Notes: generated by a model not told the origin, from the letters alone. Positions 1-12,396 are shown, counted from the stretch's first letter. The stretch is 59,935 nucleotides of DNA from Selaginella moellendorffii (GCF_000143415.4 NW_003314273.1:2352010-2411944); one strand, 5' to 3'. Numbers and translations are program-made.

Positions 1-76
1 AAAGAGAGAGATTCCGGGTTCTCGCGCTACTGACCGGTCGTGGCTATTTATTCCCATTTATCCCCAAGGTTCTAAG

Positions 77-264
77 GCTACACTCACCCCCTCTTCAAAT
101 ATATTAATATCTTCATTGACTATTGACTAACAACCCTTATTAAGCTAAGGCTACCCCCCCTTCAGAGATGTCAATACTTAAACCATCCTCATTGACTATT
201 GACTAACAACCCCTACTAAGCTAAGGCCACCCCACCTTCAGAGATGTCAATACTTAAACCATCC
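77..264. repeat. 76-bp tandem repeat, about 2.5 copies
   Basis: Two nearly identical 76-bp units lie head to tail at 113-188 and 189-264. Each begins tcattgactattgactaaca and ends in cttaaaccatcc. A more diverged half unit precedes them from about 77. The units differ at a handful of C/T positions. The tract is non-coding and sits at the edge of transposon debris. The duplication is seen directly; its origin is not evident. Confidence 0.8.
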
Positions 265-429
265 CATCCTACTGAGCCAAGGAACCAGCACCTCCATTTT
301 TGCACTAAATCTACTAATCCTTCCATTGTGTAGATTAGCTATTTCATGTGAGGCAACTAGTCATCCACCCGTACCATAGTGGATACCTTCGTTCATGGAT
401 GCTCCACCAAAAGGAAAAATGTACGATTT

Positions 430-700
430 CAAATTTATAGGTAGGAATATACCTTGCTTAAGGGTATATTATATTTTTAAGTAGCCACTAATCAATGGGA
501 ATCGAACCCGTGTCATTTGCTTTAATACCACATGTAGTACATTTTATTTCTTTCCCCTTAAGCCAATTGGAAAAAAGGCAATTGTTTGATAAGAGAGCCC
601 TTAGTGGCTATTTTATCCCCATTTATCCCTTAAAGTTTCAAGTATCCATAGTGATAGTATATCTAAATCTCATTTCATGATCACATGCATTACAGATACC
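430..700 (-). repeat. Dispersed repeat with tRNA-like box A/B (possible SINE relic)
   Basis: On the minus strand a perfect polymerase III box B (ggttcgattcc, plus-strand 498-508) lies downstream of a box A-like tggcttaaggg (about 565-555). The spacing is about 45 nt, wider than the 30-40 nt of ordinary tRNA genes. A diverged copy of the same stretch occurs at about 23,740-23,960, and part of the right flank also resembles positions 40-110. No cloverleaf or anticodon arm can be folded, so this is not called a tRNA. A tRNA-derived SINE is an inference; the repetition itself is visible. Confidence 0.4.
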
Positions 701-3410
701 CATACTATAACTTTATTTATGAGGAAGTTGTATACCGATATGAGTCCATCTTATAATCTTCACTTTAGTTTTGACTAAGTGTTGATCATGTATAGCTAAC
801 CTCTTCGCATGCCTAGAGCTAGTGGTTAAATGCATTAGTGAGCTTATTGCGGTTGAGTTGAATTCAAGTGGTCATTCAGTTTGTGCTTGTCTATGAACCT
901 TTATTTATGAACCCAGGGTATCACGTTCATGTGGAACAAGTATATAACTCGATGATATGAGTTTAGTGTTTGGGTCTTGTGAAAGCAAGTTAAAGAGTGA
1001 TTGCTAGTTGCTTTGCAATTAGTGATTGCTTGTAGACTTTGTCTATGACTGTTGACACTTGCTTCACTCGATGAAGATTTATTGGTGATAGGTTTGTTTT
1101 GCCAGATGATGTTGTGGAGGATCGTGTTGTTAAACTTATATGGGTTTTCCATATTGGCATGTCAACTCTACTTCTATCAATATCATTTGGTTGCGTTTAG
1201 TTTGTAGTGTTGGATTTCATTGAGTCTTGGATGTGGTGACTCACTCTTTGATGATGTGTTATCTGTAACTGAGTATTGTTGGAGGATTAATTTCAGATAC
1301 TGACTAAAGTATCTTTGACTTTAGTTAGCTTAGTTGTTAGGGGGATTTGGGTGGTGATTCACTTTTTCTTTCTTTTAGCTTTGTTCTAGTGTTAATGGCA
1401 TTGAAGTGATACCTTGTCTTTAACATTATTAATGTTGAGATTTGAATGAAATGAAATGTCTCTTCATATGATTTATATTAAGTTTCATTAGTTTCAATGG
1501 AGATAATGTTGATGATTTGGCTGTAGCTTTGTGTTATTGATATTTGTGCATTTACTATTTAGAACTATGTCGACTTTCGAACGAGCTGAGTGGCAAGTTG
1601 AGTTAGTTAAGTTCTAGATGAGATTATTTAGTAAGGGGTTGAGCTTTGGCTTTTCCTTGAAAAGTGATTTAATCGTGGATGACGCTAACTCTATGAGAGG
1701 AAGAGTTAGTGATCAATATTGGAATGTTTGAATCTTTATTGAATTTGAGTTAGAATATATTGATCATTAATGATTCTTCTTGTGTTTGTTATAAAGTGAG
1801 TTACGTCTTGCTATAGATGGATTCATAGAGGATTGTTTAGTGATTATTTGTTGAGCATAGCTTCATTGTGTTTGGCTTTTGAATTGATGCAGATATACTC
1901 TTCATTAGCTTTGCGTTACTTATGGATGTGTTGAGGAGGATATTATTGGTTGTACTATGAGTTTTTCTTTAGTATTGAAGTTTATGCAAGACTCGTAATC
2001 ATTGTTAGGTAAGACTTAGTTATAGGTTTCTTCAAACTTTTGGTTCCTTAAGATTTTGTGCTTATGGTCCATTTCTTAGAAGTTATTGGGGAAGGCATTT
2101 TGGTTTATTAGCTTTGATGTTGAAGTTGGCTTTTGCATTTAGCAATCATTGGTGATGATTAACTATCATCTAGGATAGTTGATTATCTTTGTTAAAATGT
2201 TTTGCTTCATTATTGTTGATATAAAATGATTTACTATTCTTTGGGATGGTAGATTCCTTTTTCAACAATAGTTATGCATTTCTCTATTGATGGGATGATT
2301 GATGATCTTCTATGATAGTTAGTTGTTCTTTTTGATAGCTTATGGCTTTTTGCAATACCACATGTTCTTTGTGGTTTGCTCTGGATTAGTCTCTTGGGTT
2401 TGAGATATCAATAAAATATTGTTAATGCTTGCTTAGGCAACTTGGGTTCCCTCGTATTGTTGACTAGGATCTATTCAGATTGGCTATTGTGATAATTAGT
2501 ATGAATGAGTGTTTGTTGGTCTTACCACATTCATTCTATTGTGTTAATTATTTCTTGAGTTAGTTTTGATAGATCGGGATATTATTTCCTTTAGGTGATA
2601 CATTCACGAACATTTTGTTTGCCTAATTGATGATACTTTGTGTTCTTGAGTTTTATCATTGAGTTTTCTTGATGATACACTAACTATTGAATTTTGTTGG
2701 ATGGTAAATCCTATACTTTTCCAACTATAGTGATTTTGGTGGTTCCTATGCTCTACTACTATTTTATTGGATGATAACTTACTTGGAATACTTTTATGTT
2801 CTCATCTAAGATTTAATCATTGATAATTAAGTCTTTAAGATATCATTGTCTATGACTTTGATATTGTTCATCTATTTATCTTTGAGTTTAGGCCAGTATA
2901 GGCAAACTGACTTTGACACTTCGTGTGCATGGTGAAATTTCTAGTCATGGGGTAGCTACTGTCAACTAGTCACATCACCCACCTCTTGTTGATATTCCTT
3001 ATTACATTGAAAGGGTGTGACCGTGTAAATACTTTTAACTGCCTGTTTATAGTAGTCTATCTAAACCTTACTGACAAGTTTGGTTTCTTTGCTTAGGAGG
3101 GTTGGGGCCTCTAGCTTCTCTTTTTATGTCTCTATAGGCAAAGGTGTATCATACTTTTGTAAGTTGGGTGACATCCAGAGCAGCAAGGGTGGCTAACTCC
3201 GTTGGTCATTTCCTTGTCGGCGACGGTCGGAAAGTGTCTAAGTTGGTAACGCATCCGCGTTCGACAAAGAAGTTACCCTAAATCATTTAAGTTGGTGCAT
3301 TTATCATATAGTGTGATCACCGTGAACTTTTTCTAAAGTTGTTTCCTTGGCAGTGGTCTAGACTCGAGTATGCATTGACGAAGACGTTGATCTTCCTTAG
3401 GGGGGGAGAG
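700..3410 (+). mobile_element. Decayed LTR-retrotransposon internal region
   Basis: This 2.7-kb stretch has no usable reading frame. It runs directly into a polypurine tract and an LTR start at 3,411, so it should be the internal part of an LTR element whose 3' LTR follows. The plus strand is strongly C-poor and rich in T and G, as expected after heavy C-to-T decay. Related sequence recurs at about 6,310-6,790 (matching about 770-1,240) and near 4,800 (matching about 1,840-1,890). No protease, reverse transcriptase or integrase motif survives that I can recognise. It may therefore be a non-autonomous element or simply too decayed. No 5' LTR is visible inside the window. Confidence 0.55.
3399..3410 (+). 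other. Polypurine tract of an LTR retrotransposon
   Basis: A purine run (aggggggggagag-like, preceded by ttcctt) directly abuts the LTR 5' end TGTCACAAATGTGAC at 3,411. A polypurine tract in this position primes plus-strand DNA synthesis in LTR retroelements. Its placement fixes the element's orientation as plus and marks 3,411 as the start of the 3' LTR. Confidence 0.65.
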
Positions 3411-4286
3411 TGTCACAAATGTGACTTCAGGTATTGAAGGTTACCTATTGGCCAGTCCTTACAGACACTTTTTCCTTACTACCACGATGGTAAGAGGTCA
3501 GTATTGCTGGTTCCCTTTATCAACCCCTCTTATTCAAGTGTTAGTTTACTGGGCTTAGCACCTATACTTAGCCAGATGGACATAAAGTAGGAACTCCTAT
3601 GTGTTTCTAGCTGAGCATACTTGGCTTGGCCTTTAGTTCTTTTTTACTATGTTTTGCACTGGCTTGACAAAAACCCTCGCATATTGAGACTAGTCCCTCA
3701 ATATCACTAGATGGTAACTTATTGTGTTTGCTAAACACCTTCGCTATCATGCCCTTTGTGTTAGTCTCATTTTGGTCCTAAATGCTATTTATGGAAAGCG
3801 TATAGATTTACTCATTTGGCACATCACAGAATGTAAAAATTGTCTCGAACACAATGGTGTTCGTCCCGTGTCTAAATTTGCAATCTAGGGATATTCTATA
3901 TTTAGTAAGTTTCGAGCTTGTCCTAGAGACTAACTCCTGATTGGCTTTATTTTGAGTGTTGATCCTGGCATTAGGATGTTGAATATTCTAGGACTGTTTC
4001 AAGTCATTTCGTGCTCCTATTCCTTCACTCCTTGGGCTGTATGCTCGAGAGTCGTTCCGTGCTCTAGTGCCATTGCTCCTTGGCTCTATGCTTGAGAGTT
4101 TGGCACCATTCCTTCATTCAGTGGCCCAAGGCCCTAAAACTCGGGTTCCACACCACTGTCTCTCGAACATATGGCATGTGGCACGTGGCATGTAACATGT
4201 GGCACATAGAGGGTTTACGTTCCACTTCTATAATTAACTTATAATAAATCACCATAGGATAAAGGATAAAAACCATATGCGCTACA
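3411..4286 (+). mobile_element. Old 3' LTR, same family as the solo LTR at 8.6-9.7 kb
   Basis: This LTR begins TGTCACAAATGTGAC and ends ...gcgctaca. It aligns along its whole length with the reverse complement of 8,613-9,723, which begins TGTCGCAAATGTGAC and ends ...gcgttaca. It is about 235 bp shorter because a block after gactaactcctga, around 3,940, is missing. Most differences are C-to-T or G-to-A, so this copy is older. The preceding polypurine tract identifies it as a 3' LTR. Confidence 0.75.
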
Positions 4287-7200
4287 TTCTATTACCACTA
4301 CTTTATAAAGGATCACTATCTAAAATTCCAATCATTTAAGAAAGACAAACTTACAATTCTCCTCTATACTTCTATATGGTATTGGTTAGTCAAGACAGTC
4401 AATATTATTTAACCAAATAGTAACAGTCAATTTTAGTACAAGCACAAATTCTTCTATTGCCATTTGTGTAGCAATGAATGGGATGATTATCATCTCTTTA
4501 CTCTAGACCTTTATATAGGTAGTATGGTTTTTTTTTTCCTCTTTTTTTCTGTGAGTAATTTTTATTTAGGCTTTACAATTATGTTCTGTTATAATGAAAA
4601 TAACTTATAATAGGTATATATGTAATCTCAAAAATGATTTTTTTCTTGTGAAAAAAAAGTTAACCACACCAAGCACCTCATAAACTCTCTTTTTTCAATC
4701 TAGAGTGTCAAATAACCATTTGTGTTCCTCACCTAATACAATATCCAGTAGGAGCTTAATACTTGCTTAAGATCTAGAGCAATATTTAAATGGATATTAG
4801 TTTGGTGATCATTTGTTGAGAATAAATTTATTGTCTTTAGCTTTTGGATTGATGCAGTATAAAATGGTAACAATAGAGTAGAATAGAGTGCCATGAAACA
4901 TTCTGGTAGAAATTATGGTATAACCTATAATATCCTTTTCAACACATCTATAAGTTGAAATTTCATAATACAAAAGTTAATGATGAGTATGTAAGCTTAT
5001 GTGAAAAAGGGTTATCAAGGATGAAGGATCAAAAGTATAAATCATTTTATCTTTTATAAAATGTAATTTACAACAAGGTGTGATCTCATTAATTGTGTTC
5101 ACATCATATGATCGAAAGTCCTTACATCAATGCATAATTTTATGAATGATGAGTCATAGGATGGAAAGCATTAATTCATTTTGCTTAGGCTTGCCATCAA
5201 AAGGTTTAATTATAATGCTCAATTCTTTTTTGAAGAACCTTACTATTGCCCTTTTAAGTATCTTGGTTAGATTAGTTTGAGTTTGGTTAGAAAGAGAGTG
5301 GTATGAGCTTATTTGAAATATGAATAAAGTTGATGGTATTATGTGTTATAAATCTTTATTAGTAAGGTTTGGTATTTATATTATATTTTGTTGACTAAAG
5401 TTGGCACTTGATACTAGCATAAACCTTTGTAATAATGACATAGGCTTTGCTTCTGATATTGTTTGATTGATGACAAAGATATTGTGATTTCTATATCATA
5501 TTTTAGTGATTATAAGCAATTGCAATTACTTATTCAAACGATAATTAACTTTAAAGTGGTTGATAGGGTAGTCTACTTGTAAGTAGTAACATTCTAACAG
5601 TCTTAATTAGGTTCTCAATAAGTGATTTATTAAATGCTAAGTTGGTATTAGTACCTTGGTTCTTATTGAGTTGGCTCATTAATGTTTAAGAAAGTTATAA
5701 CATTTATTTATTATAGCTAAATGGTGCATCCATTGGCAATTGGAGTAAGTTATTGGATTGAAAAAGTGTAAATTAAGGTATTAATATTATTAGCCTGTGT
5801 TAATGAAAGTGATATTGTTATGATAGGTGATAAAGAGCTTTTCTTAGAGCTTGATTTTTCATATCACTTTTGTTATTAATGTTTTAGCTTCATATTAGAT
5901 CTCAAAAGTGTTTGAAAAAGAGTGTCAATGCAATATAGATATCCAAAGTTATGGTCTTTATAATCGAGTCTTGGGTATTAATTTTGTATTTTGTAGATAT
6001 CAAAGATAAATATCAGAAATATGAGCATATTGTTAAACACTTATGCATATTAGTGGGTCATACAAATTTATATTGAGGTGAACCTATATAAAGTTGTTGG
6101 TAAGAAAAAGTTAGTTGAGTTTTGAGACTTTATATTTTTGGATTAAGAGTCATTCCTTTTCTAGGATGAAATTCTTTTCATAAATTTTTATAAGCTTTTC
6201 CAATGACTTATCTATTGATTATTTTGCTTAAAAACCATTTCACTTTTTGCAAACTAGTGAAGGGATTTTTTTTGAAATTGACTATGGTTAATTTTAACTA
6301 GTAGGTAATTTGTAAAAAGGATCATTCATAACTAACCTCTTTTGTTATGCTCAGAGCTATTAGCTAGATATGTTAATGGGTTTATTGCTGTATAATTAGA
6401 TTCAAGTAGTTATTTTATCTATATTTGTTCATGATCCTTATATTGTATTTTGGGTATTAACTTTCAATTGGACAAGTATATAGTTCAATAACATGAGTTT
6501 GGTATTTAAGTCTGATGAAGATGAGTTGAAAAGTGATTGTTAATTGTTTTGCGACTAGTAATTGCTTATAAACTTAGTTGAGAACTACTAACACTTTACT
6601 TAACTCGATGATGATTTAAAAATGATAAGCTTACTTATCAAATGATATTGTGGATTGTATTCATAAGATTTCATAGATTTTACATATTAGTATGTTGATA
6701 CCACCTCTGTCGATATTGCCTAATTGTGTTTTGTTGAGTCTAAGATGTGGTAATTCATTTTTTAATGATATAGGATTTCATAGAAAAACCATGAAAGCTC
6801 AAGAATAAAATCCACTACAACACTATCTAGTAAAGCAAGCCCATCATTGTTACCAAAAAATAAAAAGTGAAAACCACGTACAATACATTGTTGATTTTGG
6901 CATTGGAATAGTAAATGTTTTAGAAATATTCTATATCACTCCATGCTTTTATTCTTTTACTCTTTAATTACATGTTTAGGAGTTATTCTATACTTTTGTT
7001 CTTTTTCTTCTTAACTATATGTTAAAGAGTTTAACTCTGTCCCTTTGTTCAGTGGCCAAAGCTTTAAACCTTAAATTCTACTATGTTATATGTATTCAAT
7101 GGTTTTATTTTGTTATGTGATAGCTTACTGTGTTTGTCAAACCCTTAAATGATTAAAAGAGAATGACTCGAGAAACAATACATAAGGGTTTAAATATAGA

Positions 7201-8384
7201 AGGAAATAATCTATGAATAAAAGTGCACCCTTTTGTTATTCAACAGAGTTAGATTTAAAACCTTTTTAATACTAAATGTAAGTTTTTGAATTTAGACTTC
7301 TCGAAAATCCACCCAACCTAATATTATTTAAACCCAAAGACAATAAACCCCAAGTATCCCAAAATTTTAATTAATTGGAAAAGAAGGTGTATTTATTTTT
7401 ATAGGCCATTTCCCTTTATATTTTAACTTTTGGTTATTACAAACTATTGCTATTATGTCTTATGTGTTGGTCCCATTTTGGTTCTATATGCTATTTATAG
7501 AAAATGTCTAAATTTATTATCTATAGAATATGTAGAATATACTATGTTATTTCCATGTCCAAATTTACAATCTAGAGCCATTCCATATTTAATAAGTTTT
7601 CAAGATTATTCCAAAGACTAACACTCCCAAGTATATAGCCAAGGAGCAAAGAAAAATGAGCATAGGATAATTCCCAAATATACAGTTAAAAAATGAAGAA
7701 ACAGGAGTACAAAACAATCAAGTATAAGGAGCAAATAAAGAGAAATATAGAGTGACATTAGAATAGTCTTAGAGCATTTACCATCCTAACACCAGGACTA
7801 ATAAACAAAATAGAGCCAAAAAAGATTTCACATTATTTCAGTATATTAGTGGTTTATTATGAAAATATCAATATTCCACCAATTAGAATGGTATGGAGCT
7901 TGGGCTTAAACCCAAGTCAAACATAAAACAAGGATAAGCACACCTAATAAAGAGTTAAACAATGCCTTAAGTTAGTCAATTATGCCCTTTACCCACTATC
8001 CTTACCACTTTCCCACTATCTAGTTGTAGAACTTCATCATCTTTAGAATTTGAAGAGGAATTTAGTAGCTGTCTCAGCTTCTTTTTTCCTCTTCTCATTC
8101 TTCTTTTTCAATTTATGAACTTTCTTTTGCAAATTCTCGATCTTAACTTCTTAAGCTGTACATTGTAGTGCTGCAACATTAGGCTCTTCATCCTTTGACT
8201 CAGCCTCAGCTTCTTTTGTAGCATCTCTAGCAAGAGTTTTCTTCTCTCGATTCACTTATCTAAAGGTTTTAGCATTATCAACATAGTTCATTTTCACCAT
8301 TTTGCTAGTTGCATACATGCCTTTATCAACAACTGAACATGCATATATTATATCTCTAATACCAAATGTAGTATATGTGGCTTT
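4287..8384. repeat. AT-rich debris with rearranged fragments of the same LTR family
   Basis: No gene is visible. Recognisable pieces are an internal-region copy at about 6,310-6,790 (plus), LTR pieces in plus orientation at about 6,890-7,140 and 7,420-7,620, and one in minus orientation at about 7,620-8,000. The plus pieces are out of normal LTR order, and the orientation switches close to 7,620, so this is a rearranged cluster rather than one element. Short stretches near 8,020-8,300 look weakly coding-like but match nothing I recognise. Confidence 0.5.
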
Positions 8385-9800
8385 TACCCTTTATTTTATG
8401 GTGATTTACTATAGGATAACCATGAAATGGAACCTAAACCCCCATGTGCCATGTGTCAAATGCCATATCCCATGTGTCCAATGACAACAGAGCGAAACCC
8501 AAGTTTTAGAGCTTTGGGCCACTAAATGAAAGTATGGAGTCAAACTCCCAAATTTACAGCCAAGGAGCGAAGGAACTGGAGTATGGAGTGACTCTCAAAT
8601 GTACAGCCTAAGTGTAACGCACGTGGTTTTGACTTTATCCTATGGTGATTTACCATAGGATAACACCACGAAACGGAACCTAAACCTTCTATGTGCCACG
8701 TGTCATATGCCACGTGTCCATGCCACGTGTCCATAGGAACCCGAGGTTCAAGGCTTTGGGCCATTGAACGAAGGAACAGTGCCAAACTCCCAAGCATGGA
8801 GCCAAGGAGTGACTAAACCGAACCACGGAGCAACTCTCAAGCATAAAGCCCAAGGAGTGAAGGGACAGGAGCCCGGAGCAACTTGGAACAGTCTTGGAGC
8901 AACCAGCATCCCAATGCCAGGACTAGCACGCAAAACGGAGCCAAATGGAGTCTGGCGCTATTTCAGCATAACGCGAGGATATGGGTACTCCACCAGCTAG
9001 CATGGAATGGAACTTGGGCTTAGACCCAAATCGGACGCAAAACAAGGACAAGCACGCAAACAGGAGCTAGACTATGCCTTAGGTTGGTCAGCCATACCCG
9101 ACCTACCCACTATCCCTATTATACATTTGGAACCCCCCACATCCCCCCCCCCCCTGAGGAACACACGCTTTGGGCTTTCACCCCATGCCTCCCTTAGTAT
9201 CAGGAGTTAGTCTCTAGGACAAGCTCGAAACTTACTAAATATGGAATGTCCTTAAATTGTGAATTTGGACACGGGATGAACACAGGCCAATCTCTACATT
9301 CCGTAGATATGCCAAATGAGCAAATCTAGACACTTTCCATAAATAGCACTTGGGACCGAAATGAGACTAACACAAAAAGCATGATAGCGAGGGTGTTTGG
9401 CAGACACAGTAAGCTATCATCCAATGATATTAAGGGACCAATCTCAATACGCGAGGGTTCTTGTCAAGCCAGTGCAAGACAGAGCAAAAGAGAACTAACA
9501 AGCCGGGCCAAGTATGCTCAATTAAATAGACACTTAGGAATTCCTTCCTTATGTTCATTCAGCCAAGTACAAATGTAAAGTTCAGTTTACTAACATTTGA
9601 ACAAAAGGGGCCGATAAAGGGAACCAGCAATACCGACTTCCTGCCATCATGGCAGTAAGGTAAGAGTGTCCGTAAGGACTAGTCGACATGTAACTTTTGA
9701 TACCCGAAGTCACATTTGCGACACTAAGGAGTGAAGGGATAAAAGCATAAAGCAACATAATAACAGTTCTAAAGCATCCAATATATATTTTACAGAAGGC
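8385..9800 (-). mobile_element. Older LTR interrupted by a younger solo LTR
   Basis: The left piece (8,385-8,612) and right piece (about 9,724-9,800) read continuously as one minus-strand LTR of the same family once 8,613-9,723 plus one copy of the 5-bp duplication is removed. The restored junction, cagcctaaggagtgaag, matches the corresponding site in the LTR at 3,411-4,286. The outer pieces are AT-shifted relative to the insert, as expected for an older copy. Only part of the older LTR can be traced. Confidence 0.7.
8613..9723 (-). mobile_element. Solo LTR, 1,111 bp, with 5-bp target-site duplication
   Basis: The element reads TGTCGCAAATGTGAC...gcgttaca on the minus strand and so has the usual TG...CA ends. 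It is flanked by the direct 5-bp duplication ctaag at 8,608-8,612 and 9,724-9,728. No internal retrotransposon sequence or second LTR adjoins it, so it is a solo LTR formed by LTR-LTR recombination. It keeps far more C, G and CpG than the related copies and is therefore the youngest of the family here. A C-homopolymer occurs near 9,140-9,152. The superfamily cannot be set from the LTR alone. Confidence 0.85.
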
Positions 9801-11860
9801 TTGGAGCACAATGCCTTGCAAAGAGCAGCACATAATGGAACAATGCTAACAAAATGGTTTAAGTTTAATATTCATAATCCAAGTGCAAGGCAATATACAT
9901 ACATTCAAATACCTTTATATTATGTTTTCAATAAATCTACTAGCTAGTTGCCAAAATCTAGCAATTAAACCTCTATTACCATGGATGCAATTATACTTTT
10001 TCTTTTGGTTTGAAGGTATGCTTAATTAACTTAGTCATAAAGATTCATGAAGAGTTCATCACTTGCTGGCAATGATGAGGATGCAAAAAAGAATTATTTA
10101 TAACATTGTTTTCTTTTATATGGGCTAGAAAAGGGCAATTCTAGTCTAATAATTTCTTCCCTTCTACATAGCTGGAGTGGACAAGCATTTATATCTTGCA
10201 CTTGCAAAATAATTATGACCAACTTCCTTGTAGCATCAAAAGCTGTAAATGACTATTGAATTAAACTCCTATAGACATGGGTCTCTCTGTTTTATTATTT
10301 TATTTTTTAAAAATGTGTTATTTTGCTCAAGTTACATATTGAAAACATTCTCTACTTCTTTCGTTATCTACATATATAAAAACGAAGAGCTTAACCTCCC
10401 CCAAAGCCGTCTGGTCCTAGGCCTGGGGCAGCCTCAGGATGCATGGTTTTAGTAAAAGTTTTGTGGATTTTTAATGGAAAATTGGCATGGCTTGGTTTAC
10501 TATTGGTTGGAACCCCACCTATGCTGTGTGTTGACACAGAGACGGCTTGAGCAATGGAGCTCCCAAGCTCCCAGGAGCACTGCTGTTGCCTGTGAACCAC
10601 AATTTGCAAAACACACATTATAGTGCACATTTTGCTTCGCTCCCATCTGTGGTGCCCTAATCGCATTGTGAAATTCTATCTTATCTTTGTCCGATCCAAT
10701 TTCCCAAGCCAGCATTTTGGACTTTTTACTTTCCTCACAGGTTAGTGAAGAATTCTCTCAGTCGTGATGGCTGTAGGAGACGTGATTGCTCACAATCAGG
10801 ACTGGAGTTGAGAGCGTAGAGAATTCTCCTGTTTCTCTTCTAAAAACGGCTTGTTGCTTAAGAGCGAACAACAACCAAAAATGTTGACACCATTTTCTTC
10901 AACTAGTTTTACACTCTTACAGTTCACTTGGTTTCAGAAAAGGCGAAGTATTTGCCGCAGAGACTCAAGAAAGGTTGAAGGCGTGTCCTCCACAGGGCGT
11001 GAGGAGGCAGCAGCTGGAAACTTGAGTGTTCAGCAGCTTCTCAAATCCAAGCTGCATTCTCTAATGTTCATTTTTTCAAATTATAGAATTTATTAGCTAG
11101 GGAAGCTTGAGAGCATCCTCATTTGCGTCATTGGCTGGGTTCGTTGGAATTCTTATCCAGCAAAGCAATGCAACGTAAAGTCGACCTTTGAGGAATTTCC
11201 TTGGGATATTTGGGGCATTGGTCCAAAGGCTGGGATTGTGAGAGTTGACAGATCTGGTGACAAGGCGTCACCAAAGTAGCTATGAAATGCATGTACCCGC
11301 ATAGTTCTCCTTATCCTCATACTCACCTTCCCAGTGGCCGTGTTCATTTGAACTTGCCCTGTGGTTTATGTCTGGGGAGATCATATTGTTTACAGGCTGA
11401 TGACCTTTTTTCTGGGGAGAGGATACAAATGGCTGGAAGACGTACCACTTTTTAAGAGCTCAAAGTGGGTCAGTTGTTTATCATCCTGTCTTATCCACCT
11501 TAAGTTTCAGATATTTCATAATTGAAACAATCGTTAAGACAACACAATTTAAAGGTTCTTGAGTTGTTATTCCACACATCACCCTTACATATGTGGAATG
11601 ACTCCAACAATTGATCCAGTTAAAAATCATCCCCATGTATCTCTGTCCAGCTTCCTTTTATGAAGTCTCAGTGTACATAAGGGTGTTACTGCCAATAGAG
11701 GGGTGGGAATGAATCATAATGGCAAAGTTTGAGCATTCATAAATCAAGGACTGTGGCTGGGCAAATTACTAGTTATTATATGTTTACCATGCCTAGAATA
11801 TCCATAAGCCATAACAAAATATACCTTATCTGCGGGGTTTTAGGTCATCAGTCCGCGACC
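9801..11860. other. Intergenic, no gene recognised
   Basis: The first 600 bp are AT-rich like the debris to the left. From about 10,400 base composition becomes balanced, but no frame shows a recognisable domain and I could not assemble convincing exons. The part nearest 11,860 must contain the promoter and 5' leader of the L31 gene. An upstream transit-peptide exon hidden here cannot be excluded. Confidence 0.5.
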
Positions 11861-12294
11861 ATGTTTGCTCGTGCTGTTCCATCGAGCTTCGCCACTGGCT
11901 CCCTGCCACTGCAGGTACACTCTCCCCTCCCCATTTCTCCAGGACCATTCACCGCAGCTTGCAATCCAAGGTGGAGCGCGGGGATGCCCGGATTGTGTGC
12001 CGGAAGCCCGACATCCACCCCGCGTTTTTCAGCGAGGCCAAGGTATTCTGCAAGGGCGAGCACGTGATGACGACGGGCGGCACCCAGGCGGAGTACGTGG
12101 TGGACATTTGGTCCGGGAACCACCCCTTCTACCAGGGCGGCAAGTCCGGCGTCGTCATGACCACCGACCAGCTCGAGAAGTTCCGCCGCAAGTACGGCAG
12201 CCTCGGCTCCATGAACAACATCCCCGTCATCACCAACAGCGTGCCCAAGTTCGACAAGAAGGGCAAGAAGCCCGACAAGAAGAAGAAGCGCTAG
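11861..12294 (+). CDS. RPL31: Ribosomal protein bL31, plastid type (nuclear encoded)
   Basis: The well-defined part, about 11,944-12,294, encodes a bacterial-type L31 of the large ribosomal subunit. Visible features are a KPDIHPAFFSEAKV segment, the MTTGG stretch, a conserved SGNHPFYQGG region and a C-terminal lysine-rich tail ending KKKKR. Plant plastid L31 proteins have this extended form, so the product should act in chloroplast ribosomes. The ATG at 11,861 opens a frame (MFARAVPSSFATGSLPLQ) that looks like a transit-peptide start, but it is out of frame with the L31 body. The only obvious splice pair (11,915 to 11,942) would be an implausible 28-nt intron with the wrong phase. The 5' structure is therefore unresolved. 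Its stop lies 137 bp before the next ATG. Confidence 0.75.
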
Positions 12295-12388
12295 AGGAGA
12301 TGCGCAACGGAATGTTCTGTGCCGCTGGTGGCATATTCTGGTTCCGCTGACGGAATATGCTCCATCCATTTTTAGTTGCCCTTGCGCG

Positions 12389-12396
12389 TATATAAA
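12389..12396 (+). promoter_or_regulatory. TATA box of the A20/AN1 gene
   Basis: A perfect TATATAAA lies only 36 nt upstream of the ATG at 12,432. Transcription would start about 25-30 bp downstream of the box. That leaves a 5' leader of roughly 10-15 nt, which is very short, and places the promoter inside the 137-bp spacer after the L31 gene. Confidence 0.6.

Noticed and set aside
113-264. CRISPR-like array
   Set aside because: The repeats are directly adjacent without spacers and the genome is a plant nuclear one, so it is a simple tandem duplication.
485-575. tRNA gene on the minus strand
   Set aside because: Box B is perfect, but box A to B spacing is too long and no cloverleaf with anticodon arm can be drawn. 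The sequence is also part of a dispersed repeat.
11915-11942. 28-bp intron in the L31 gene
   Set aside because: Far below the minimum plant intron length and of the wrong phase to join the L31 body.
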